A stretch of 64,000 bases of DNA from Pedobacter hiemivivus (GTDB taxonomy: Bacteria > Bacteroidota > Bacteroidia > Sphingobacteriales > Sphingobacteriaceae). The notes below the pieces were generated by a model, which worked only from the letters and a program-made list of their open reading frames with translations, was not told where the DNA came from and searched no databases. The stretch spans positions 62,001-126,000 of the forward strand of contig NZ_SJSM01000011.1 in assembly GCF_004331685.1 (NCBI RefSeq), written 5' to 3'. A program made the position numbers and the translations under genes. Within the stretch, counting starts at the first letter, position 1, and every line of letters begins with the position of its first letter. This document shows, piece by piece, positions 27,149 to 36,400 of this stretch.

Positions 27149-28132
27149 TTATAAGTTTAAAAGATGTTCTTTAATAAAAGTCAATTCATCTGCGTTAATA
27201 TCAACATTGATTGCCTGCGCATTTGAAATTGCCTGCTCTGCGTTTCTTGCTCCTGCCAGCACAATGGTGATCCCAGGCTGTAGCGTCGTCCAGCGCAGCA
27301 CCAATTGGGCTAGGCTCACATTTTTATATTCTGCTAATGGCGCGATGCTGTTCAAAAATGCTTTTACCTTTTTCGGATCAAATTGGTCGAAATAGCCATT
27401 CCGGTGATCCTCTGTTTTTAAAGTTGCTTCTTTAAAATATTTACCGGTCAACAGGCCTCTTTCCAAAGGGCTGTAAGCAATCAAACCAATGTTATTTTCG
27501 ATGGCATATGGAACTACACCTACTTCGATGCCACGGTTCAGCATACTGTAAGGAATTTGATTTGATGCAAGAGAGATTGATTGCTCTGCCTCTTTCAATT
27601 GGGCGAGGTCATAGTTGCAAACACCTGCGGCAAGAATTTTACCTTGTTTGATCAGTTCTTCCAAAGCATCCATGGTTTCAGCAATCGGAGTGCTTGCATC
27701 GGGCCAATGTATTTGTAGCAGGTCGATGTAATCTGTACCCAATCTTTTTAAGCTTTCTTCCACTTCTTTGATTATATTCTTTTTAGAGCCATACCTGTAA
27801 ACAGGGATGCTTTTCGCCTCGGTTCCGGCGTCAAAAAAGAAGTCGCCTTTACCCTGATTACTGCCATCCCACACCAGCCCGAATTTAGTCAGTAACTGTA
27901 TGTTTGTGCGGTCTTTTCCTTTGATGGCCTCGCCAATAAGTTCTTCACTTAAACCCAAACCGTAAAAAGGTGCGGTGTCCAAACTTGTCACTCCATTATC
28001 GAGTGAGGCATGAATAGCACTAATAGAATCCTTTTTTTCGTTACCACCCCACATGCTGCCGCCAATAGCAAACGCACCATAGGTGATAGCCGACAACTTT
28101 AAATCTGTTTTTCCTAATTTTCTATATTCCAT
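27149..28132 (-). CDS. Aldo/keto reductase
   Basis: 327 aa with a complete AKR barrel: YRKLGKTDLKLSAITYG at the N terminus, catalytic Asp in LDTAPFYG with Tyr, Lys in LLTKFG, and HWPD in the barrel core (LLQIHWPDAS). GITIVLAGARNAEQ marks the NADP site. It lies between the double OYE gene (22 nt) and the cyclase gene (3 nt). It probably reduces aldehydes or sugar-like carbonyls. Confidence 0.92.
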   Translation of the reverse strand: MEYRKLGKTDLKLSAITYGAFAIGGSMWGGNEKKDSISAIHASLDNGVTSLDTAPFYGLGLSEELIGEAIKGKDRTNIQLLTKFGLVWDGSNQGKGDFFFDAGTEAKSIPVYRYGSKKNIIKEVEESLKRLGTDYIDLLQIHWPDASTPIAETMDALEELIKQGKILAAGVCNYDLAQLKEAEQSISLASNQIPYSMLNRGIEVGVVPYAIENNIGLIAYSPLERGLLTGKYFKEATLKTEDHRNGYFDQFDPKKVKAFLNSIAPLAEYKNVSLAQLVLRWTTLQPGITIVLAGARNAEQAISNAQAINVDINADELTFIKEHLLNL

Positions 28133-28154
28133 TGTTATAAATATTTATTGCTTT

Positions 28155-30341
28155 TTATTTTTGATAATGTGGCCAGTTAAGATACCCTTGCATGGTAAGT
28201 CCATAATGAAATTCCCTGGTTGGCTGCGTTAAAGGGCAGTTGTTTTTCAGGCGGTCGACAAGGTCAGGATTAGAAATAAAAGGCTCTCCAAATGCTGCTA
28301 TATCGATTGTTCCCTGGTTGATAAGTTCCTCAGCCTTTTTCTTATCCATGCCGCCTGCTAAAATGATCACACCATTATACCAGTTCCGAAAGCGTTCTAA
28401 AAAACCATCAGGCAAGGCAAAACTTCCCCTTGATTGCTGATCCATAATGTGGATGTAAGCTATATTTCTTGCCGATAATTCCTTCGCCAGATATTCGTAG
28501 GTAGCTTCGATCTCCTCGTATTGGGGCATTTCGTGCAGGCCGCCATAAGGAGTCAGGCGTATCGACACTTTATCTGCTCCTATGGCATCAATACAGGCAT
28601 CAATGCATTCTAATAAAAAGCGGCTGCGGTTTTCTATACTACCGCCGTAAATATCACCGCGGTCATTGGTATAGGGGTTTAAGAACTGTTCAATCAGGTA
28701 TCCGTTGGCTCCATGCAGCTCCACGCCATCAAAGCCGGCAGATATGGCATTACGTGCGGCACCAGCAAAATCTTTAACAACGTCCTTAACCTCATCGGCT
28801 GATAGCGCTCGTGGTCTGGAGCAGGTCACAAAACCTTCTTTTCCATTTTCATCGTAACCCCATGCTTTAGAGTTTGCTGCCTGTATGTCAGAAGCACCAA
28901 CGGGATCCTGTCCGCCAGGCTGATTGGAGGTATGTGATACCCTTCCAACATGCCAAAGCTGTGTGAATATCCTGGCCCTATCGGCATGAACGGCTTCCGT
29001 TACGGGTTGCCAGCCTAAAACCTGTTCCTGCGTGTAAAGACCCGGAACATGTAGCACCCCTTTTGAAGTTGCTGAAATTGCCGTGCCCTCTGTGATGATC
29101 AATCCGGCACCCGAACGTTCAGCATAATAGTTTACATTGAAAGCTTTAGGCACCCCGTCTTCATTTCTTGCCCTGGTCATCGGTGCCATTGCAATTCTAT
29201 TTTTCAACTGAAGATGCCCAAGGGCAGCCGGCTCAAAAATGTCTGTGTAAAACGGATAGTCGGTGTAACCTTCTGCACCACCACCGAAGAATTTTTCCCG
29301 TTTGGGTTCGTTAAGTGGTAGGTTATATTTAAGCCGGTCGGGAAGATCTGGATTGGCAATAAAGGAACGGCCAAAACCTATAAGGTCTGCCCATCCGTTT
29401 TCCAGTGCTTCCTCAGCACGCTGTGCAGTATATTTACCGGAATAGATCAGGGTGCCTTTAAATTCCTGCCGGTAAGCTTCTTTGAAAGAAAGTGACATAA
29501 CCGGTGCATTATCCCAATCGGCCTCTGCAATGTGTATATAGGAGATATCTAGTGCGTCCAGGATTTTTGCAGCGGCAATGTAGGTTTCCTCGGGGTGATC
29601 ATCCATGGCACCCATTAATGTGGTCAATGGTGCCTGGCGTACTCCAACCTTATCAGGGCCAATTGCATCAGCAACCGCAGTAGTTACTTCTTTCAGAAAA
29701 CGCAGCCGATTTTCCAGCGTACCGCCGTATTCATCCTTGCGGTGATTGGTTTGAGAATCTATGAATTGTTCAATAAGATACCCATTGGCTCCGTGCAACT
29801 CAACACCATCGAAACCAGCCTCAACTGCATTTCGGGCAGCATTTGCGTAGTCTTCTATAATCTGATGGATCTCCACAACGGTTAGTTCGCGCGGGATAGA
29901 ATGCTGAACCATTTCTCCTATCCCTGAAGATGCATCACCGCCGTCTTTCGCCAGGAATACTTTAACTCCTTCCGCAACAATTGTTGAAGGAGATACTGGC
30001 GCCTGGCCGTTTGCCTGCAGGGAGATGTGTGACACCCGGCCAACATGCCAGAGCTGGGCAAATATTTTTCCGTTATTGGCATGAACTGCCGCCGTAACTT
30101 TTTTCCATCCTGCAATCTGTTCTTTAGTGTAGATACCTGGTGTCCAGGCATATCCCTGACCTTGACGGCTGATTTGTGTGCCCTCAGTGATGATTAGTCC
30201 GGCAGAAGCTCTTTGAGCATAATATTCCGCCATTAGTGCGGTTGCGACCTCGCCGGTATCTGCCCTTGATCGTGTCATTGGTGGCATCACAATCCTATTC
30301 TTTAGGTGGATACCCTTTAATTCATATGGTTGAAAAAGCAT
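28155..30341 (-). CDS. Double Old-Yellow-Enzyme (NADH:flavin oxidoreductase) fusion
   Basis: 728 aa containing two complete OYE barrels. The first runs from LFQPYELKGIHLKNRIVMPPMTRS to about residue 365, the second from FEPAALGHLQLKNRIAMAPMTRA to the end. Both keep QLWHVGRVSH, the catalytic HGANGYLIEQF (His/Asn pair and Tyr) and the C-terminal FMN phosphate segment (GFGRSFIANPDL and AFGEPFISNPDL). OYE proteins are normally one barrel of about 360 aa. The first unit has VRQAPLTT where VRLTPYGG-like sequence is usual, so its pocket may differ. Expected activity is ene-reduction of electrophilic alkenes or nitro compounds. Confidence 0.9.
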   Translation of the reverse strand: MLFQPYELKGIHLKNRIVMPPMTRSRADTGEVATALMAEYYAQRASAGLIITEGTQISRQGQGYAWTPGIYTKEQIAGWKKVTAAVHANNGKIFAQLWHVGRVSHISLQANGQAPVSPSTIVAEGVKVFLAKDGGDASSGIGEMVQHSIPRELTVVEIHQIIEDYANAARNAVEAGFDGVELHGANGYLIEQFIDSQTNHRKDEYGGTLENRLRFLKEVTTAVADAIGPDKVGVRQAPLTTLMGAMDDHPEETYIAAAKILDALDISYIHIAEADWDNAPVMSLSFKEAYRQEFKGTLIYSGKYTAQRAEEALENGWADLIGFGRSFIANPDLPDRLKYNLPLNEPKREKFFGGGAEGYTDYPFYTDIFEPAALGHLQLKNRIAMAPMTRARNEDGVPKAFNVNYYAERSGAGLIITEGTAISATSKGVLHVPGLYTQEQVLGWQPVTEAVHADRARIFTQLWHVGRVSHTSNQPGGQDPVGASDIQAANSKAWGYDENGKEGFVTCSRPRALSADEVKDVVKDFAGAARNAISAGFDGVELHGANGYLIEQFLNPYTNDRGDIYGGSIENRSRFLLECIDACIDAIGADKVSIRLTPYGGLHEMPQYEEIEATYEYLAKELSARNIAYIHIMDQQSRGSFALPDGFLERFRNWYNGVIILAGGMDKKKAEELINQGTIDIAAFGEPFISNPDLVDRLKNNCPLTQPTREFHYGLTMQGYLNWPHYQK

Positions 30342-30413
30342 AATAAATTGTTTTTGTTAGCTGATATAAATTACCTTTATTTTGATGTATCGTTAAAATT
30401 CCAGGTATCTTGA

Positions 30414-31613
30414 TTAATGATAGGTTTTCAATACTGTTGAACCGACGGCTATTGACGCTTCAATATTGCTTGTCTTTCTGTAAGCTTTCAACACAAAAGC
30501 AAGTAAAAGCCCAAGCAAAGCCATTCCCGCGCCAACCCATTCCGGAGCGACGTAGCTGTAGCCCATGGCCAAGGGAATACCAGCAAGGTAAGCACCTAAA
30601 GCATTGCCCACATTCATAGCTGCCGGACTGATAGAGGAACCGAGCATCTCGGCCTTTCTGGCCGATTGCATCATCATGATTTGAACCGGTGCTACAATTG
30701 CAAAAGCAATTGCACCAATAATGAATGTCATGATAATTACCCAAATTTGGTTATGGGATACAAAGGCTAACAAAATTAATGCAACCGCCATTGACCCCAG
30801 TAAAATGATCGTAGCAGGAAGTGGCGTATATTTGTCAGACAGCTTTCCACCCATTAGGTTTCCAAACGCCATACCCAGGCCTGCTACAACCATCAGATAG
30901 GACACACTGGCTCCACTAAAATGGGCTTGCTCAGTAAATAATGGCGCGATGTAACTATACCAGGCAAAAAGCCCACCTGTTCCAATAATTGCGATCGAGA
31001 GAATCAATAGAAGATCCGGTTGCTTAAAAATGGCAAAGTCCTTTCTGATATTTCCTGCCAGTGTCGCTTTAAATTCAGGTAGCCAATACCGTATACCAAT
31101 GATAGTGAGTAATCCTATCAGTCCTACTATTTCAAAGGTAATTCGCCAGTTGAATACATGCCCTATAAATGTACCTGCTGGTACACCCACTATATTGGCG
31201 ACAGTTAGCCCCGTAAACATAAAGGCAATCGCCTGTGCGGTCTTCCCTTTTTCTGCCATCCGCCCAGCTACCACCGCACCGAAACCAAAAAAAGCACCAT
31301 GTGGTATTCCTGATATGAAACGCAGTAATAACATGGATTTATAACCAACAGCAAATGCAGATAAAGCATTTGCTGTCATGATCCAGGAAGCAAGTATAAT
31401 CAGCGCTGTCTTTGGGGGGTTGCTTTGAAGTATAATGGTCAGCAAAGGAGCTCCTATAACTACACCCAAGGCATAAGCTGATATCAGGTGACCAGCCTCG
31501 GGTATAGAGATATCAAGGGACTGTGCCATATCCGGCAGAATGCCCATCATTACAAACTCAGTCATACCTAACGCAAATGCACCTATGGCAAGAGCAAAAA
31601 GACCTTTTTTCAT
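30414..31613 (-). CDS. MFS exporter, AraJ/YdhP-like
   Basis: 399 aa with about 12 membrane helices. The opening ALAIGAFALGMTEFVMMGILPDMAQ is characteristic of the AraJ/YdhP drug and sugar efflux group, and ISGIPHGAFFGFGAVVAG is the conserved helix-4 segment. It lies 72 nt upstream of the OYE fusion in the same direction, consistent with an efflux/detoxification unit. The substrate is unknown. Confidence 0.92.
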   Translation of the reverse strand: MKKGLFALAIGAFALGMTEFVMMGILPDMAQSLDISIPEAGHLISAYALGVVIGAPLLTIILQSNPPKTALIILASWIMTANALSAFAVGYKSMLLLRFISGIPHGAFFGFGAVVAGRMAEKGKTAQAIAFMFTGLTVANIVGVPAGTFIGHVFNWRITFEIVGLIGLLTIIGIRYWLPEFKATLAGNIRKDFAIFKQPDLLLILSIAIIGTGGLFAWYSYIAPLFTEQAHFSGASVSYLMVVAGLGMAFGNLMGGKLSDKYTPLPATIILLGSMAVALILLAFVSHNQIWVIIMTFIIGAIAFAIVAPVQIMMMQSARKAEMLGSSISPAAMNVGNALGAYLAGIPLAMGYSYVAPEWVGAGMALLGLLLAFVLKAYRKTSNIEASIAVGSTVLKTYH

Positions 31614-31656
31614 AATTTCTATATAAAGGGGTTTATTTTAAATTTTTATTATTCAG

Positions 31657-31664
31657 CAAAATTA
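31657..31664 (-). promoter_or_regulatory. -7 box for the MFS-OYE-AKR-cyclase genes
   Basis: TAATTTTG on the minus strand fits TAnnTTTG, 43 nt before the MFS start. No TTG is visible at the expected -33 distance, so the call is tentative. Confidence 0.4.
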
Positions 31665-32006
31665 CGCCGTTATCTTATCAAATTGTAATAATAGAAATCA
31701 TACATTAGTATCATAATTATAATGCATAGAACCGGGATTATTTTTGGAATTGTTCAGTGAAATTTAAGGAAATCAAGAAACGAGACTTTAACCGGAAGGC
31801 TGTTGCACGGTGTATCCCACACGTGTGTTGTTTTACATCTAAGTTTACTTGAGGCTCTTGTGAATTATGAATTCCGAACATTATTGGTTCAAATGTGATT
31901 TCCAATGATTCTGATTTTCGTGATTCCATTTTTTTGTAAATTGTTTTTCCAAAAATACATCATCAAAGAATATGTGGGTACATTTAAAAAAATTAATGTG
32001 ATTTTG

Positions 32007-32021
32007 TTCGTTAATAATGAA
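32007..32021. promoter_or_regulatory. Imperfect palindrome TTCGTTAATAATGAA, candidate operator (site 2)
   Basis: It differs from the symmetric form of sites 1 and 3 by one base. As at site 3 it directly follows a TTTG sequence (TGATTTTG), so the local arrangement box-then-palindrome is the same. Confidence 0.45.
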
Positions 32022-32346
32022 TTTATAACCAGATCGGTTGAAATTTTATTTCGTATTTTACAAATTCTATCTCAATGAAAACAATACAACGATCAGCGAT
32101 ACTACAAAATCCTAAACTTGGAGGATATACCCCTCGGGAAAAGCCCCTCTCTATTTTTAAACATTTAAGGATAATTTGATTAATCTAATGGATCAGAACA
32201 TAGCATATAGCTTCTTCCCCTAATGCCAAAATCAAAAAAAGATACGCTTTAAGTGTTCGGGCATACAATCTGAATTATACCGCAATGACCATTTTTTCAG
32301 ACTTTTGAACTCATTTAAATCTTTTGCCTTGATCTTACAACTTAGT

Positions 32347-33270
32347 TTAATTAAAAGACTTTCGGAATTCTAGCGGTGATAGGTTAGTTTTCGTCTTAAA
32401 CAATCTATTAAATGATTGTGGGTGTTCAAACCCTAGTTCGTATGCAATTTCGCTTACCGACAAATCTGTTGTAGATAATTTCTCCTTTGCTTTTTCAATC
32501 AGTTTATCATGGATGTGCTGTTGGGTACTTTGTCCTGTCAAAACTTTTAATAAGCTGCTTAAATAGCTTACAGATACATGCAACTCATCAGCTATAAACT
32601 GAACCGTCGGTAATCCTTTTGCCACCAGTTCCTCGGTATTGAAGTAAGTGGCAAGCAACTCTTCCAATCGGCTTAGAAGTTGGTGATTTGCTTTTTCTCG
32701 TGTAATGAATTGACGATGGTAAAATCTTTCAGCATAATTGAGTAAACTCTCAATTTGTGAAATGATAATCTGCTTGCTAAACTTATCAATATTGGAGTGA
32801 TATTCCTGCCTGATGTTATATATGATATTATTTATGGCTGTTTCTTCCTTCTCTGAAAGAAATAGCGCTTCATTTACAGTATAGCCAAAATATTCGTATT
32901 GCTGGATTTTACTTGCCAAGGCTGTATTCCAAAGAAAATCTGGATGAATAAGTAATATCCATCCAGTAGGCTTTGTCAGTTTATCTCCAGGATTAACCTC
33001 CACTCTGAAAAGCTGATTAGGAGCGGTAAAATACATAATGCCCTCATCGAAGTCATAGTCTTGTTGCCCATACTTTAATTTGCCAACTACGCCTCTTTTT
33101 ATAGAAATCGAATAAAACCCGAAAATCCCTGTCAACAAGTTCTCATCAGGTGAATATTTAATTGCTTCATGTTCAATGATACTAATTAAGGGATGTTCAG
33201 GCTGAGGTAACCCTCTCAAACGATGGAATTCGCTAATGGTTTTTACTTTTATTGTTTTATTGCTTTCCAT
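32347..33270 (-). CDS. AraC-family transcriptional regulator
   Basis: 307 aa. The N-terminal half is a cupin-like sensor. The C-terminal half has two helix-turn-helix units, VQFIADELHVSVSYLSSLLKVLTGQ and LSVSEIAYELGFEHPQSFNRLFKTKTNLSPLEFRK. It is 16 nt downstream of the SDR gene 33287 on the same strand, so it is likely the last gene of the SDR operon and may regulate it. Confidence 0.92.
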   Translation of the reverse strand: MESNKTIKVKTISEFHRLRGLPQPEHPLISIIEHEAIKYSPDENLLTGIFGFYSISIKRGVVGKLKYGQQDYDFDEGIMYFTAPNQLFRVEVNPGDKLTKPTGWILLIHPDFLWNTALASKIQQYEYFGYTVNEALFLSEKEETAINNIIYNIRQEYHSNIDKFSKQIIISQIESLLNYAERFYHRQFITREKANHQLLSRLEELLATYFNTEELVAKGLPTVQFIADELHVSVSYLSSLLKVLTGQSTQQHIHDKLIEKAKEKLSTTDLSVSEIAYELGFEHPQSFNRLFKTKTNLSPLEFRKSFN

Positions 33271-33286
33271 AATATCAAGTTATTTT

Positions 33287-34051
33287 TTATAATGCCTGAC
33301 CGCCAGATATTTCAATACGTTGCCCGTCTATCCAGTACGCATCATCTGTGCAAAGAAATGCAACAATCCCGCCAATATCATCGGGTAAACCTACACGGCC
33401 TAATGCTGTAAGGCCTGCAACGTGGGCATTTATCTCTTTATTGTCACGGGTACGCCCACCCCCAAAGTCAGTTTCAATAGCTCCGGGTGCAACTACATTT
33501 GCACGTATTTTTCTTCCCCCTAATTCTTTTGCCAAATATCGGGTAAAAATCTCAATGGCTCCTTTCAATGAAGCATATACAGCGGAACCAGGGAATGTAA
33601 GACGTGCCAACCCCGATGATACATTGATGATTCCACCACCATCATTGATAAATGGAATAAATTTTTGCGTTAAGAAAAACACGCCTTTGTAATGGATGTT
33701 AAATGTGTCGTCCAACTGTTGTTCGGAAGTTTCTGTAATAAGCGAATACAAAGCTGTACCTGCATTGTTTATCAGAAAGTCAAAATTTGTGCTTCCTGTA
33801 TGTTCCTGTAAATACGCTGTTGTTTGTTCAACGAAGCTATCAAACGCAGTTACGTTGCTTGTATCTAATTGAAAAGCAATAGCTTTTTGCCCTATTGATT
33901 CAATTTCTGCCACAACGTTGTCGGCTGCTTCTTTATTGGAATTGTAGGTAATCACAATATCAATTCCTTTTTTGGCAAGTGCCAATGCCATATTTTTTCC
34001 CAAGCCACGGCTACCACCTGTAACCAATGCTATCTTTGTTTTTGCGCTCAT
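33287..34051 (-). CDS. Short-chain dehydrogenase/reductase
   Basis: 254 aa classical SDR with TGGSRGLGKNMA cofactor loop, NNAG, a Ser in NVSSG and catalytic YASLK, followed by APGAIETDFGG. The C-terminal DDIGGIVAFLCTDDAYWIDGQRIEISGG is typical of the FabG-like group. The basic residue pattern after the glycine loop does not settle NAD versus NADP. Member of the minus-strand redox gene run. Confidence 0.92.
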   Translation of the reverse strand: MSAKTKIALVTGGSRGLGKNMALALAKKGIDIVITYNSNKEAADNVVAEIESIGQKAIAFQLDTSNVTAFDSFVEQTTAYLQEHTGSTNFDFLINNAGTALYSLITETSEQQLDDTFNIHYKGVFFLTQKFIPFINDGGGIINVSSGLARLTFPGSAVYASLKGAIEIFTRYLAKELGGRKIRANVVAPGAIETDFGGGRTRDNKEINAHVAGLTALGRVGLPDDIGGIVAFLCTDDAYWIDGQRIEISGGQAL

Positions 34052-34068
34052 ACTTTGAATTTTTGATT

Positions 34069-34422
34069 TTAGTTTTTAAAAGGATGTTTTAGCCATATCA
34101 TCAGCAATGGCATGATCAGGAAAGGAATTTCAATCAACGCAGTTTTATAATTACCCGTCTTTAACGATAAGGCCATTATGGTTAAGATTAAAAAGGCATT
34201 CATCAGATTGCCTATGAAGAATGTTTGTGGAAATAAAATCAACAATGCGATTGCTATTGAAACTATAGCGATCAAAGGAATGAATGTCTTCTGTATTCCC
34301 AAATCATTCATCATTTGTGCCTGTGCCGGATGATTATTGATATGTAACGCTTCCCAACCGTGTTTGAAACTAAAATAGGCAGTGATACCTATCAATAGGC
34401 CGCTAATTATTTTCGCTGTCAT
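34069..34422 (-). CDS. DoxX-like small membrane protein
   Basis: 117 aa with four predicted membrane helices (IISGLLIGITAYFSF, FIPLIAIVSIAIALLILF, LMNAFLILTIMALSL, IEIPFLIMPLLMIWL). Size and layout fit the DoxX-like family, often found with SDR and AraC genes in Bacteroidota. No catalytic residues are evident. It lies between two SDR genes with 17-nt gaps, so it is part of the same operon. Confidence 0.6.
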   Translation of the reverse strand: MTAKIISGLLIGITAYFSFKHGWEALHINNHPAQAQMMNDLGIQKTFIPLIAIVSIAIALLILFPQTFFIGNLMNAFLILTIMALSLKTGNYKTALIEIPFLIMPLLMIWLKHPFKN

Positions 34423-34439
34423 TGTATTCTTTTATGTTT

Positions 34440-35192
34440 TTATTGACTTCCTCCGCCATTGACGATTAAGTGTTGCCCGCTTACAAACGATGATAAATTC
34501 GAAGCAAAAAATACTGCTGCATTTGAAACGTCTTCAACGGTTGCCATTCGCTTCATAGGGTTCATATCCGAAAGCCATTTCAGTTCAGGTGTATGAGTGT
34601 CCATTCCTGTAAAAATCCCAGCATTTGCTACCGCATAAGGTACAATGGAATTTACTGTTACACCACGATAGCCGATTTCTTTCGCTAAAACCTCAACGAG
34701 GTAATTAGGTGCTGTTTTACTTCCGCCATATACTGCAAAGCCCGGAAAAGGAAAGGCGGCCGAAGTTGAGGAAATATTTATGATCCTTCCGTTGTCTTCA
34801 ATATTTTTTGCAGCGCATTGTATCGTAAAGTAAGTTCCCTTTGTATTTATCGCAAAAAGTCTGTCAAATTGCTCTTCCGTAAAATCAGTTACAGGTACGT
34901 CCGCCAATTCAACACCAGCATTAGCCACTACAATATCAATTTTTCCAAAGGCTTTTTTTGCTTCGGCAAACAAGTTTTCTATATCTGCCGGTTTGCTGAT
35001 GTCAGCCTGAACAGCAATTACCCGAACGCCCAAAGCCTGAATATTTACAACAGCTTCATTAGCAGAAAAACTATCTTTTGAATAGTTGATTATAATGTCC
35101 GCTCCTAAACCTGCAAAACGTTCTGCAATTGCCCTACCTAATCCTCTTGCCGAGCCTGTTATCAGGGCTACTTTATTTTTTAGATCTGTCAT
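34440..35192 (-). CDS. Short-chain dehydrogenase/reductase
   Basis: 250 aa classical SDR with TGSARGLGRAIAERF, VANAGVE, INISSTSA and catalytic YGGSK. The loop after the active site reads VPYAVANAGIFTG. C-terminal NAAVFFASNLSSFVSGQHLIVNGGG is the FabG-like closing. It differs clearly from its SDR neighbours, so these are not recent duplicates. Confidence 0.92.
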   Translation of the reverse strand: MTDLKNKVALITGSARGLGRAIAERFAGLGADIIINYSKDSFSANEAVVNIQALGVRVIAVQADISKPADIENLFAEAKKAFGKIDIVVANAGVELADVPVTDFTEEQFDRLFAINTKGTYFTIQCAAKNIEDNGRIINISSTSAAFPFPGFAVYGGSKTAPNYLVEVLAKEIGYRGVTVNSIVPYAVANAGIFTGMDTHTPELKWLSDMNPMKRMATVEDVSNAAVFFASNLSSFVSGQHLIVNGGGSQ

Positions 35193-35205
35193 GAGTTCAA
35201 CTTTT

Positions 35206-35985
35206 TTACGGTTGTGAATAAATATTCGCCCCTACTTTACTCATCTCTTTCAGGATAAGTTTAGGTGCCAAACGGCTCATTATTCTTAGTATTCTTCCAA
35301 AGCCCGGCGCTATTTCGTAACTGTCTTTCTTTAACCCTTTAATAGTAGCATCAATAATTTTTTCAGGTGTTGCCAATAGTTTAGGATTAAAACCATCCAC
35401 GTTCACAAATTGGTCATTCAATGGAGTGCTTGCGGCTGGTGCAACCAATTCAAAAACTTTGATTTTTGTTTTTTGCAACTGTACCCTTAAAGAAACCGTG
35501 TAGAAATGCAGGCCTGCTTTTGAAGCACTATAAATCGGGGAATAGGGAGACGGTACATAAGCAATTCCCGAAGAAACATTTAGGATAGCCGGATTTAACT
35601 GTTTTTTCAAATGGGGTAAAAATTGTTGTACCATTCGTATCGGCCCCGATAAATTGATTGCAATTTCCCTATTGATATCATCTAAACCAATGGAAGTATC
35701 ATGTAAGCTCATCTTTCTCATCTCACCTGCATTGTTTATTAGGAAATTAAGTTTGGGAAACTGGGTGGTAACTTTTTCGTAAAGCTCAATTATAGACGCA
35801 GCGTTACCTACGTCATTTTTGATGGTATGTACTTGCGGAATTTGCTTTTTGACTTCATCTAATTTCGCCTGGTTTCTTCCTGTTATAATAACCTGGTTAC
35901 CTAAAGCAATAAACCTTTTAGTAAGTTCCAGGCCGAAACCACTTGTTCCGCCTGTAATGAGTATGGTGTTATTATCTAAATTCAT
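35206..35985 (-). CDS. Short-chain dehydrogenase, DltE-like
   Basis: 259 aa. TGGTSGFGLELTKRF cofactor loop, NNAG, NVSSGIAYVPSPYSPIYSASKAG with the catalytic Tyr-Lys, and an extended C terminus (RILRIMSRLAPKLILKEMSK) in place of the FabG-like end. This is the DltE-type SDR group. The substrate is unknown. It is followed by the next SDR after 13 nt. Confidence 0.88.
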   Translation of the reverse strand: MNLDNNTILITGGTSGFGLELTKRFIALGNQVIITGRNQAKLDEVKKQIPQVHTIKNDVGNAASIIELYEKVTTQFPKLNFLINNAGEMRKMSLHDTSIGLDDINREIAINLSGPIRMVQQFLPHLKKQLNPAILNVSSGIAYVPSPYSPIYSASKAGLHFYTVSLRVQLQKTKIKVFELVAPAASTPLNDQFVNVDGFNPKLLATPEKIIDATIKGLKKDSYEIAPGFGRILRIMSRLAPKLILKEMSKVGANIYSQP

Positions 35986-36018
35986 TTTTATTGATATAAT
36001 CTATGAAGTATGCTTTAT

Positions 36019-36393
36019 TCAATCTGTATGCACAATCTTTAAAAAAAGTTCGTTGGCAAGGGCTATCCGTTTCAGTTTAAAATATTGATTTGTAGCTATA
36101 GTATCTTTACCGATTACGATTTTGCTTTTCATCAATAGGTTATTCAACTCCTGTTTATCACTATAAGTCCATTTAGTTTTATCGTAATAGATGACCAATT
36201 TTCTATCGCGACCTTCTTTTGGAATATAAATTACCCTCTTGGAATTGTTAAAGAATTTATTCTCTATGGTATTCGGAACCATTAGTGTTAATGCTACATC
36301 TAACCTGTTACTGATATATAGTGATTTCTTTGATAAGTTACATGAAGACAATATCATCAGGAGACAAACGTAGAGAAAAGAAAGATTCTTCAT
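36019..36393 (-). CDS. Small lipoprotein of unknown function
   Basis: 124 aa starting at ATG 36393, where a lipoprotein signal MKNLSFLYVCLLMILSSC begins; the longer frame up to 36450 overlaps the preceding SDR and has no signal. The mature part is basic and beta-rich (SKRVIYIPKEGRDRKLVIYYDK). I do not recognise the family. It starts 7 nt after the SDR gene 36401 and is thus in the operon. Confidence 0.7.
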   Translation of the reverse strand: MKNLSFLYVCLLMILSSCNLSKKSLYISNRLDVALTLMVPNTIENKFFNNSKRVIYIPKEGRDRKLVIYYDKTKWTYSDKQELNNLLMKSKIVIGKDTIATNQYFKLKRIALANELFLKIVHTD

Positions 36394-36400
36394 GGTTTGG

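Larger units (their letters stand above)
31614..32346. other. 733-bp spacer with small ORF and operator-like site
   Basis: No firm gene. It carries a -7-like box CAAAATTA (31657-31664, minus TAATTTTG) for the MFS gene, the imperfect palindrome at 32007-32021, and a 34-codon plus-strand frame at 32075-32179 (begins MKTIQRSAILQNPKL) of unknown status. A 63-codon minus frame at 31738-31929 lacks recognisable features. Confidence 0.5.

Noticed and set aside
31738..31929. 63-codon minus-strand frame
   Set aside because: No start context, motif or neighbour supports it; treated as chance ORF.
32075..32179. 34-codon frame MKTIQRSAILQNPKL...
   Set aside because: Follows the operator-like site 2 and faintly recalls an IclR N terminus, but is too short to support as a gene or fragment.
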